This document shows positions 1 through 6,551 of a stretch of DNA of 12,178 bases, piece by piece (position 1 is the first letter of the stretch; every line of letters starts with the position of its first letter). The DNA comes from an uncultured Actinomycetes bacterium (GTDB lineage Bacteria > Actinomycetota > Actinomycetes > Nanopelagicales > Nanopelagicaceae), in contig CAIXTG010000208.1 in NCBI GenBank assembly GCA_903922325.1, positions 1-12,178 on the forward strand. Reading direction: 5' to 3'. The notes under the pieces were generated by a model. That model had not been told where the DNA came from. It ran no database searches and worked only from the letters and a program-made list of their open reading frames with translations. The translations under genes and the position numbers were made by a program.

Positions 1-1730
1 CGAGTCCACATAATGAAGGTGGCAACTAGTGCAATCAAAATTGGAATTTCGCCCATGGCCCAGCCAATTGCGCCACCTTTGTTTTGATCTGCTAATAAAT
101 CCCCTACCCACGGTGTTTGCAGTGAAGCAAAGTAACCTGAATCGATCAAAGTAGAAGATGACATTAAAGCGACTGAGAAAAATGCGTGAATGCTCATTGC
201 GGCTAACAAAGTAACAATGCGCACGAGAAATGGTGGGCGCTTTGGATTTGGATCAATTCCGATGATTACATGGAAGAAAAGAAAACCCGCTAATAAGAAG
301 TGAATATTCATAAACAAGTGGCCAGCATGAGTATTCATTAAAGTGCCAAAGAGCGAAGTGAAATAAAGCAAAAAGAGCGAACCATCGAAAATAACAAGCG
401 CCCCAACTGGATTAACAATTATTGATGAGTACCTTGAATGAAGTACTGAAAGTAAAGTTCCGCGCACGCCACGCTCTTGTGGATTTCTACCTTGTGGCAA
501 AGTGCGAAGCGCCAAAGTGATCGGTGCACCCAACACGATAGCGATCGGTGCAATCATGCCAAGTGTCATGTGAGCAACCATGTGCCAAGAGAAACTGAAA
601 TGCGCATACAAACCTAAGCCACCGCTAGTTGCAAAATCGACTGTGCTGATTCCGATTGCAAATGAAATGGTGCGACCAACTGGCCACTTATCACCACGCT
701 TAGTCAATACCATTACACCTTTTATATAGAGCGCTACTGCAATGACTAGCAACCCAATCATTAACGCATCTGGTTCGTAACCGAGAAGAATTCGCGACAG
801 ACTTGGTGGTTGAGGTGTCTTCACGCCCACTATTGAGAGGCCTCTGTCAACAGTTAAACCTGATTCACGCGCTGGTGGCTGACTAGATGCCAATAACGAA
901 CCAATTGCCAAAGTGCCGGTCATGATCACTACTTCGGCCAAAATCAATTGTAGGAATTTAGAACCTTTGATTTCAGATAATTTCTTTAGATTCTTGCGGT
1001 GCAAGTAACCAATCACAATTAAGCCTGCAGTGAGAAAGACTTTGGCAAGTACTAAATACGCATAACTACTTGCCCATGCCTCTTTGAAATCAAGCCGGAT
1101 AAACGCATTGACGCTACCGCTAATTACAACGGCAATAGCTGCCCAAAGCGCCAGAACGCTAAAACGTGGCACCGCATGGGCTCTGCTTTCCGGCGCTAGA
1201 AATGCAATTGCAAACACGCCACCGACCCAAAGGGCTAGCGCTATTACATGTATGGCTAGCGAACCGATAGCCATTGAGTGTGAACCACTTGATGCCGAAT
1301 GACTCTGAAAAACCGGGATTACGATTGCGATCAAGGTTGCAAGTAATAGAAATGTGCCGGTGCCGATTGAGTTAAATCGAGGAACGACTAAGGATATAAA
1401 GATAGAAAGTAAGAGTTGCATAAAAAGATATTGACCAAGTGGAATTTGTAATAGAAATGAACGCAAAATATTTGGCTGTAAAACTTCAGAAACTCTGGTG
1501 TTAAGAATATTCGCCAGAGTAAAAACTATAAAAAAGCCGTTAGATATCATCCAAATCAAACTTGCGATCGCCGCAAGTTTTCTTAACTCAAAATTAGTTT
1601 GCGCAACTTTTCCGTTGATATCAAGCGTCAAAAAAGTTATTGCTAAAAGTGCGCCTACTAGCAAAAAACTAGAAGTTATTGAAGTGAATTTAAAAACCGT
1701 CAATAAGCTACTTATTAGCGATTGACTCAT
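1..1730 (-). CDS. CopD-CtaG fusion membrane protein (copper import / cytochrome c oxidase assembly), C-terminus cut off by window edge
   Basis: The minus-strand frame is open from ATG at 1730 to the window edge, giving 576 visible residues of a multi-pass membrane protein. Residues 1 to about 260 resemble CopD: the segment with H144, H151 and H161 is followed by the LWVGG motif (about 167-171), and RFSVLALW and SGSVNAFIRL follow. From about residue 330 the sequence matches the caa3-type CtaG family: a GYEPD segment, WPVGR, then H377, H383 and H387 in the YAHF/SWHMVAHM helix, a LGAP segment, and a second histidine cluster at H468, H471, H477 and H487. CtaG-family proteins help deliver copper to cytochrome c oxidase, and CopD proteins are linked to copper passage across the membrane. 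This fused arrangement is common in Actinobacteria (recalled, not searched). The start overlaps the copC stop as ATGA (1727-1730), so translation is probably coupled. No frameshift was found in the segments translated. Confidence 0.9.
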   Translation of the reverse strand, partial: MSQSLISSLLTVFKFTSITSSFLLVGALLAITFLTLDINGKVAQTNFELRKLAAIASLIWMISNGFFIVFTLANILNTRVSEVLQPNILRSFLLQIPLGQYLFMQLLLSIFISLVVPRFNSIGTGTFLLLATLIAIVIPVFQSHSASSGSHSMAIGSLAIHVIALALWVGGVFAIAFLAPESRAHAVPRFSVLALWAAIAVVISGSVNAFIRLDFKEAWASSYAYLVLAKVFLTAGLIVIGYLHRKNLKKLSEIKGSKFLQLILAEVVIMTGTLAIGSLLASSQPPARESGLTVDRGLSIVGVKTPQPPSLSRILLGYEPDALMIGLLVIAVALYIKGVMVLTKRGDKWPVGRTISFAIGISTVDFATSGGLGLYAHFSFSWHMVAHMTLGMIAPIAIVLGAPITLALRTLPQGRNPQERGVRGTLLSVLHSRYSSIIVNPVGALVIFDGSLFLLYFTSLFGTLMNTHAGHLFMNIHFLLAGFLFFHVIIGIDPNPKRPPFLVRIVTLLAAMSIHAFFSVALMSSSTLIDSGYFASLQTPWVGDLLADQNKGGAIGWAMGEIPILIALVATFIMWT

Positions 1731-2260
1731 CTTTCGCTAAAGATTTTCCGCGCGTACATTCCTAGTCCGATTAATACGAAAATAGATAGCACTAACATCA
1801 TGATCACTAAGAAATCTGTTCCTTTGCTACTGCCAGCACTTGGCTGCGCACTCGCAGTTGCATCTATTGCAATCGGCGTTGGAGATTGTGATGAAACTGA
1901 GTCTGGTGCAATAAAGTTGAAGCGATAATTTCCAGTTAGCGGAACATCATTTTCAGCAAGCAATGTGTAGCTAACGGTGTAGTAACCACCAACAGTTAAT
2001 GGAATTAACCCGACAAGTGCTTCGGTATCTGCAATTGCAAGCGTGCCATCATCAACTCGATTGCCGGCAGGGTCGGTAACTTCGACGCTATTTCCATCGG
2101 CCATAAGCGGCAATGAAGTAATGATTGTTACGGCGCTTGGTGATACCAATACGGTCGAACCACTAGCAGGATCGGCCGTGACTAGTTCATTTGCATTGGC
2201 CATTGGAAATGCCATCAGAACTACTGCTGCAAGAACTGCACCAAATTGCTTCAACTTCAT
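1727..2260 (-). CDS. CopC-like domain protein, exported and membrane-anchored, lacking the copper ligands
   Basis: This 177-residue protein has a signal peptide (about 1-23, ending MANA), one CopC-type beta-sandwich domain (about 24-118), a Ser/Pro/Ala-rich linker (about 119-147) and a C-terminal membrane helix (about 150-170) followed by RKIF. The CopC fold is recognised from TADPASGS, VTDPAGNRVDDG, GGYYTVSYTLLAEND and VPLTGNYRF. Typical CopC proteins begin with histidine after signal cleavage and carry a DGHPVSG-type segment that binds Cu(II). Here the mature N-terminus would be Asn-Glu and the equivalent segment is ENDVPLTG (103-110). The whole protein contains no histidine and no cysteine. 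It may bind copper another way, or may act as a structural partner of the CopD-CtaG protein encoded downstream. An AAAGG ribosome site lies 7 bases before ATG 2260. The gene diverges from the FmdB gene across 119 bases. Confidence 0.85.
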   Translation of the reverse strand: MKLKQFGAVLAAVVLMAFPMANANELVTADPASGSTVLVSPSAVTIITSLPLMADGNSVEVTDPAGNRVDDGTLAIADTEALVGLIPLTVGGYYTVSYTLLAENDVPLTGNYRFNFIAPDSVSSQSPTPIAIDATASAQPSAGSSKGTDFLVIMMLVLSIFVLIGLGMYARKIFSER

Positions 2261-2379
2261 GATTTAGCCTTTCTGGCCCGCGCCGATTAGCCTCAATCGT
2301 CTCACTTCTTTAGACTTCCTTCTACTACGCCCGTTCATCAGGCTTAAATTTTTGCTAACTAGAGTCGGAAAGGAATCGA

Positions 2380-2634
2380 ATGCCAACGTATCAATATGCG
2401 TGCACCGCGTGTAACCACGAATTCGAAACTTTCCAATCATTTACCGAAGACTCGTTAACCGAGTGCCCAGAATGCAAAGGCGAAGTTAAAAAGGTTTATT
2501 CGGCTGTCGGTGTTGTTTTTAAGGGCTCAGGATTTTATAAGACTGACTCGGCTAAAAGTTCTACTGCTTCGGTTCCGGCTGCAACTCCTGCACCATCTAC
2601 GCCGCCACCTGCAGCTTCAACTAAATCAGATTAG
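2380..2634 (+). CDS. FmdB-family zinc-ribbon protein
   Basis: An 84-residue protein whose first 55 residues form the FmdB-type putative regulatory zinc ribbon: MPTYQYACTACNHEFE, then TECPECKG and the KGSGFYKTD ending. The four probable zinc ligands are C8, C11, C29 and C32, in two CxxC knuckles. The last 25 residues are a Ser/Ala/Pro/Thr-rich tail with no evident fold. The family is widespread in bacteria and was named after a gene near the formamidase/acetamidase locus; its exact role is not established. A good ribosome site (GGAAAGGA) lies just before ATG 2380. The TAG stop overlaps the stop codon of the convergent small gene at 2631-2747. No terminator is visible between them. Confidence 0.88.
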   Translation: MPTYQYACTACNHEFETFQSFTEDSLTECPECKGEVKKVYSAVGVVFKGSGFYKTDSAKSSTASVPAATPAPSTPPPAASTKSD

Positions 2635-2747
2635 TCGTCATGGTGAGGCGGTTTATCGCCAGCAATTTCGGCATCACGTTTGGCATCTTCAATAGATTGT
2701 TCGTGATCAACTTCATCTGAAGTCACCTTCGGAAATAGTTCGCTCAT
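2631..2747 (-). CDS. small acidic hypothetical protein (38 aa), coupled to the TetR gene
   Basis: This minus-strand reading frame runs from ATG 2745-2747 to TAA 2631-2633 and encodes 38 residues. It begins MSELFPKVTSDEVDHEQ and ends DKPPHHDD. It starts three bases after the TetR stop codon, and a strong ribosome site (AAGGAAG, inside the last TetR codons) sits six bases ahead, so it is probably translated from the same mRNA. The product is strongly acidic, has no signal peptide or membrane helix, and ends in a His/Asp-rich tail. The pattern (VTSDE near the start, DxPPH near the end) resembles small actinobacterial hypothetical proteins I recall ending in DRPPHW, but I cannot confirm homology here. 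Function is unknown. A chance ORF is less likely given the ribosome site, the spacing and the way it fills the gap between its neighbours exactly. Confidence 0.66.
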   Translation of the reverse strand: MSELFPKVTSDEVDHEQSIEDAKRDAEIAGDKPPHHDD

Positions 2748-2750
2748 GGA

Positions 2751-3359
2751 TTACTTCCTTATTCCTAGTGAGAATTCTAGATCGTCAAGAATACTTTCAT
2801 AATTTTCTGGATCTAAATGTCCACCCACAATAAGACTAGTAGCACCATGTACGACTGTCCAAGAAAGCAGTTCACTGTGGCCACGCATTCGCTCTTCTAA
2901 AGCGCCAGTACTAACTAGTTCGTCAAGACATTTTGTGAGATTTATAAATGCTCGATTATCTTCACGCTTCTCTTCTGATTTGGAATCAACCAAACAATGC
3001 TCGCTAAACATCAAATTAAAAAAATGTGGCTCTTTGATAGCCCACTCAAAATAAGTTTTACCTAGGGCTCTGTATCTTTCTTTGGCAGCTTTTGCGGTTG
3101 TTCCTGTTATTTTTGCGAGTTCACGCTCTTGGTAATCGGCAAGTTCTTCAAAGAGCGAGAAGCCGACTGCTGCCATGAGCGCATCACGGTCAGGGAAATA
3201 GTGGTACGCAGCGCTTGGGCTTACGCCAATCTCCTGAGCGACCTTGCGCAACGATAAATGTTCGATTCCATTTCGCTTCGTGAACTTTCGCGCCGTTGCG
3301 ATTAAGGCGCTCTCAAGATCACCATGGTGATACTGATCTCTGACTCTGGCGACGGGCAT
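2751..3359 (-). CDS. TetR-family transcriptional repressor with WHG-type ligand domain
   Basis: A 202-residue regulator. The N-terminal DNA-binding domain covers about residues 10-65, with the family opening YHHGDL, then SLRKVAQEIGVSPSAAYHYF as the helix-turn-helix and DRDALM after it. The C-terminal part (about 85-195) is alpha-helical and contains SWTVVHGATSLI, matching the WHG-type ligand-binding domain. The gene lies back to back with an MMPL exporter, the usual arrangement for a local repressor whose ligand is exported or sensed. Two palindrome-like sites in the shared gap are its probable operators. The ATG at 3359 is the first possible start in frame (a TGA lies six bases upstream). 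An AGGAGG ribosome site is 12 bases away, slightly farther than ideal. A small gene follows after three bases. Confidence 0.92.
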   Translation of the reverse strand: MPVARVRDQYHHGDLESALIATARKFTKRNGIEHLSLRKVAQEIGVSPSAAYHYFPDRDALMAAVGFSLFEELADYQERELAKITGTTAKAAKERYRALGKTYFEWAIKEPHFFNLMFSEHCLVDSKSEEKREDNRAFINLTKCLDELVSTGALEERMRGHSELLSWTVVHGATSLIVGGHLDPENYESILDDLEFSLGIRK

Positions 3360-3380
3360 GACTCAATTATGCCTCCTAAT

Positions 3381-3395
3381 CTTGACAATGTTCAA
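3381..3395. promoter_or_regulatory. probable TetR operator, upstream site
   Basis: Imperfect 15-base palindrome CTTGACA-A-TGTTCAA centred on 3388, overlapping the -35 element of the exporter promoter. Its right half, TGTTCA, and its ACA/TGT core are shared with the second site centred 31 bases downstream, which is about three helical turns. Assignment to the divergent TetR protein is an inference from position and repetition. Confidence 0.55.
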
Positions 3396-3411
3396 ATAAA
3401 AACACTACTAT
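3382..3411 (+). promoter_or_regulatory. promoter of the MMPL exporter gene
   Basis: A perfect -35 element TTGACA (3382-3387) is followed after 18 bases by TACTAT (3406-3411), a good match to the -10 pattern TAnnnT. Transcription would begin near 3418, giving a leader of about 25 bases that contains the AAGGAG ribosome site before the GTG start at 3443. The -35 element lies inside the upstream operator-like palindrome, so a bound repressor would cover it. Confidence 0.65.
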
Positions 3412-3426
3412 CTATACATTGTTCAG
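3412..3426. promoter_or_regulatory. probable TetR operator, downstream site
   Basis: Imperfect 15-base palindrome CTATACA-T-TGTTCAG centred on 3419, immediately after the -10 element and over the expected transcription start. It shares CTnnACA-W-TGTTCA with the upstream site. Both sites are followed by a similar A-rich stretch (AATAAAA and ATAAAA), so the pair also forms a 31-base-offset direct repeat. Confidence 0.55.
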
Positions 3427-3442
3427 ATAAAAGGAGTCTTAG

Positions 3443-5545
3443 GTGTTTGAGAAACTTGGTCACGTTGTAGTTCGCCGCCGCAAAGCAATGGTCATTCTGT
3501 TTATCGTTGGCGTCCTGACAGCTGGAACCTTTGGTTCGATGGTTTTCAGCCGCCTTGATTCCGGTGGTTACTCAAACCCAAATAGCGACTCATATCAGGT
3601 TTATAACTATTTAAACAAAAATCTAAAAATCGCAGACCCCAATGTTGTTGTAGTTGTTGACTCTGGCAATTTGCCAATCACAGATCCAACTGTGGCAGCT
3701 AAAGCACAAGTTCTAGAGACCGAAATGGCAAAAGCACCTGGTGTTACAAAGGTTGTTTCTTATTGGAATACCGGCGGCGAAAAAACACTTGCTGCAACTG
3801 ATGGTAAGGCTGCATATATTTTGGTTTATGGTGGCGGCGAAGCATTTACACCTGAGAGCCAAGAAATGGGCGATTACTTCCAAAAGAATTTTGACGGAAA
3901 ACGTGATGGATTAACAATTTACTCAGGTGGCGTCGGAGTCGTAGGAAATGCGATAAATAAAAAGATTGCCGACGATTTGAAAATCGCTGAAGCAATTTCG
4001 ATTCCACTGACCTTTATTTTGTTGGTTTTTGTCTTTGGGGCTATGGCAGCGTCGGCAATGCCATTAATTGTTGGCGTATCTGCAATTCTGGGCGCTTTCT
4101 TTCTCCTTTACTTGATCTCACTTGTAACAAGCGTGAGCGTTTATGCACTCAACTTAACTACCGGCATGGGGCTCGGACTAGGTATTGATTACGCATTATT
4201 AATTGTTAATCGTTTCCGCGAAGAGCTGCATCGGGGCAAGAGCGTAGAAGATTCAATTGTTGACACCATGGCCAGTGCCGGAAAAACGGTCTTCTATTCT
4301 GGATTAACAGTTCTGGTTACTCTCTTTTCACTTACCTTATTTCCGCTACCTTTCCTCAAATCTTTTGGCTACGCCGGTGTATCAGTTGTAGCTATTGCAG
4401 TTGCTGGTGCTTTGTTCGGTTTGCCACCAATTCTTGCGATGCTCGGAAAGAAAGTTGATAAAGGCGTTGTCCGTAAATCAGCAATTGCTCATAAGGACGA
4501 GGGGCGCTGGGCTCAAACTGCACGCTTGGTAATGAAGCGACCCGTTGCCGTTGTTCTACTTTCGCTAATTGTGCTTGGCATATTGGCTGCACCAATAAAA
4601 AACATCGCCTTCTCGCAAGGTGACGCCAGAATTTTGCCGGCAAGTAATTCAGCTGCAATCGCTACGGCAATTCAAGATTCACGTTTTGAGAGCAATATCG
4701 CCACCATTGACATACTTGTTTTGGACGGCGCTAGTAAAGAAGATGAAATTTCTAGTTATATCGAAAAGGTCAAAGGAGTTTCCGGAATTGTTAGCGTGGC
4801 TGCGCCACGAGTTATCGGGAACGATATTCAAATTACGGCATATGAATCAATGTTGCCACGATCACCTGAAGCTCAGCAGTTAATTCATGATCTGCGTGAT
4901 GTACCTGCACCTGCCGGAACGTTAGTCGGTGGAGTCGCAGCTGATTACACAGATACTCAGGATGGAATATCGCAAACTCTGCCGTTAGCTTTAGGTTGGA
5001 TTGCAATCAGCGTTTTGATTCTGCTCTTTGTTTTTACCGGTTCAATAATTTTGCCGATCAAAGCTGTGCTACTAAATATTATGTCGCTTGCTGCAACGAT
5101 GGGCGTTATGACCTGGATCTTCGTTGATGGCAATTTGCAATGGCTAGTCGGTTCATTCACGGTAACTGGCTCGCTTGATACCTCGATTGTAATTCTGATT
5201 TTTGTAGTGGTATTTGGGCTATCGATGGACTACGAACTCTTCTTGCTTTCACGGATTCGCGAAGAACACTTACTTGGTAAATCAAATATTGAATCGGTTG
5301 CTACAGGCTTGCAACGATCAGCCCGAATCATTACTGCAGCTGCTGTGCTGCTGGCAGTGGTATTCGCAGCCTTCGTTACTAGCGGCGTGACCTCGATAAA
5401 AATGATGGGCTTTGGTGTTGCATTTGCAGTGGTTCTCGATGCCACTTTGATTCGTGCCTTACTAGTGCCAGCTTTGATGCGTTTATTGGGCGAACGTAAC
5501 TGGTGGGCGCCTAAAGCAATGCAGCGATTTACGCTTAAGCACTAA
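3443..5545 (+). CDS. MMPL/RND-family exporter
   Basis: A 700-residue integral membrane transporter of the MMPL branch of the RND superfamily. A first helix (about 15-37) is followed by an extracytoplasmic domain (about 40-185), a five- to six-helix bundle (about 185-350), a second helix near 370, a second external domain (about 390-510) and a second bundle (about 515-690). Both proton-relay signatures are intact: GLGIDYALLIVNRFREEL with D249-Y250, and GLSMDYELFLLSRIREE with D596-Y597, matching the paired Asp-Tyr motifs of MmpL proteins. The substrate cannot be read from sequence; lipids, drugs or other hydrophobic compounds are usual for the family. The start is GTG at 3443 with AAGGAG eight bases ahead. 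A divergent TetR gene and two operator-like sites suggest repression relieved by a ligand. Confidence 0.93.
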   Translation: MFEKLGHVVVRRRKAMVILFIVGVLTAGTFGSMVFSRLDSGGYSNPNSDSYQVYNYLNKNLKIADPNVVVVVDSGNLPITDPTVAAKAQVLETEMAKAPGVTKVVSYWNTGGEKTLAATDGKAAYILVYGGGEAFTPESQEMGDYFQKNFDGKRDGLTIYSGGVGVVGNAINKKIADDLKIAEAISIPLTFILLVFVFGAMAASAMPLIVGVSAILGAFFLLYLISLVTSVSVYALNLTTGMGLGLGIDYALLIVNRFREELHRGKSVEDSIVDTMASAGKTVFYSGLTVLVTLFSLTLFPLPFLKSFGYAGVSVVAIAVAGALFGLPPILAMLGKKVDKGVVRKSAIAHKDEGRWAQTARLVMKRPVAVVLLSLIVLGILAAPIKNIAFSQGDARILPASNSAAIATAIQDSRFESNIATIDILVLDGASKEDEISSYIEKVKGVSGIVSVAAPRVIGNDIQITAYESMLPRSPEAQQLIHDLRDVPAPAGTLVGGVAADYTDTQDGISQTLPLALGWIAISVLILLFVFTGSIILPIKAVLLNIMSLAATMGVMTWIFVDGNLQWLVGSFTVTGSLDTSIVILIFVVVFGLSMDYELFLLSRIREEHLLGKSNIESVATGLQRSARIITAAAVLLAVVFAAFVTSGVTSIKMMGFGVAFAVVLDATLIRALLVPALMRLLGERNWWAPKAMQRFTLKH

Positions 5546-5552
5546 TAACCCT

Positions 5553-5558
5553 TACCCT
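5553..5558 (+). promoter_or_regulatory. -10 element for leaderless purU transcript
   Basis: The hexamer TACCCT matches TAnnnT and lies exactly at -12 to -7 if transcription starts on the A of the purU ATG (5565). No ribosome-binding sequence precedes that ATG. Leaderless mRNAs with this geometry are common in Actinobacteria. No convincing -35 element is seen, although TTTACG (5528-5533) is a weak candidate at 19 bases. Readthrough from the exporter gene 19 bases upstream remains possible. Confidence 0.4.
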
Positions 5559-5564
5559 TTAGCC

Positions 5565-6395
5565 ATGGATTTAATTGCTTCCCTGCAATGCGCTGACCAA
5601 CCAGGCATCGTTCATGCGATGACTTCGGCGGTTTTAGCCTGTGGCGGAAACATCATCGAAAATCAGCAATTCACTGATCCGACTACCAATACTTTTGTAA
5701 TGCGCACTCGCTTTGAAACTTCACAAGGCCAAGCTGCTGCTGAAAAATCACTAAATGAAGGTTTAGCTAAGTACAACCCGACTCTTCATATTCGGCCAAC
5801 TTCACAGCGCCCGCGCGCACTCGTTATGGTCACCAAAGAGAGCCATTGCTTGCGTGACTTGCTTTATTTAAATGAACTAGGCGAACTTAAAGTTGAGATT
5901 CCGCTCGTTATTTCTAACCACGAAGAACTGCGCCAACTGGTTGAATCTCATGGCGTTAAATTCATGTACTTGCCTGGAGACAAAGCTACCCAAGAAGCCG
6001 AGATCACTAAACAAATTGAATTACTTAAGATTGATTTTGTGGTTCTTGCTCGTTACATGCAAATTCTTTCCGCTGATTTCTGTAACAAGTTGCCTGGAAA
6101 AATCATCAACATTCATCACTCATTCTTGCCAGGCTTTAAGGGCGCCAAGCCTTATCACCAGGCACATGAGCGAGGCGTAAAAATAATCGGCGCAAGCGCT
6201 CACTTTGTTACTAGTGATTTAGATGAAGGCCCAATCATTGAACAAGATGTTGCGCACGTAACTCACATTGCAACCCCTGAAGAGTTAATCGCAATTGGTC
6301 GCGATATTGAACGTCGCGTTCTAGCAAAAGCAGTAAAGCTTTACTCCGAAGATAAAATTTTTGTGGTTGGTAAGCGCACTGTGGTGTTTTCGTAA
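5565..6395 (+). CDS. purU: formyltetrahydrofolate deformylase
   Basis: A 276-residue enzyme that hydrolyses 10-formyltetrahydrofolate to formate and tetrahydrofolate, balancing the cytosolic one-carbon pool. Residues 1 to about 80 form the regulatory ACT domain (QCADQPGIVHAMTSAV at the start). Residues about 84-276 form the formyltransferase-type catalytic domain: RALVMVTKESHCLRDLL, then IDFVVLARYMQILS, then INIHHSFLPGFKGAKPYHQA. The catalytic set known from the PurN/PurU fold is present as N182, H184 and D220 (in SDLDEGPIIEQD). Length and domain order are typical of PurU; PurN lacks the ACT domain, which makes it an unlikely alternative. It follows the exporter gene by 19 bases but has no ribosome site and a -10 hexamer placed for leaderless initiation. 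Confidence 0.94.
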   Translation: MDLIASLQCADQPGIVHAMTSAVLACGGNIIENQQFTDPTTNTFVMRTRFETSQGQAAAEKSLNEGLAKYNPTLHIRPTSQRPRALVMVTKESHCLRDLLYLNELGELKVEIPLVISNHEELRQLVESHGVKFMYLPGDKATQEAEITKQIELLKIDFVVLARYMQILSADFCNKLPGKIINIHHSFLPGFKGAKPYHQAHERGVKIIGASAHFVTSDLDEGPIIEQDVAHVTHIATPEELIAIGRDIERRVLAKAVKLYSEDKIFVVGKRTVVFS

Positions 6396-6551
6396 GAACT
6401 GGTGTTCCTAATCGCCTCGATTCTCTCGATTCGATAGTGAAGCAAGCGTCACTTAATCCGTAGATTCACGGTACGAGCCCATCTGGGCCCAAGTATTTAA
6501 TTTTCTTTTCAAATTCGCATAAATCCGGACGCTATCAACGGTGTAGCCAAT

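Noticed and set aside
1084..1928. Plus-strand reading frames opposite the copC and copD-ctaG genes
   Set aside because: They lie opposite strongly conserved minus-strand genes, lack ribosome sites and have no family features.
2043..2267. Plus-strand frame opposite copC
   Set aside because: It is the complement of the CopC signal peptide and domain coding sequence and has no independent support.
4392..5445. Several open frames in other phases within the exporter gene
   Set aside because: They overlap a complete, well-conserved MMPL coding sequence and show no protein family features.
6416..6431. Short tandem-like repeat CTCGATT after purU
   Set aside because: Only two copies of seven bases, which is expected by chance and does not form a convincing hairpin.
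6474..6500. Possible terminator GCCC-ATCT-GGGC followed by a T-rich stretch after purU
   Set aside because: The stem is only four pairs and lies about 80 bases beyond the stop codon; too weak to annotate.
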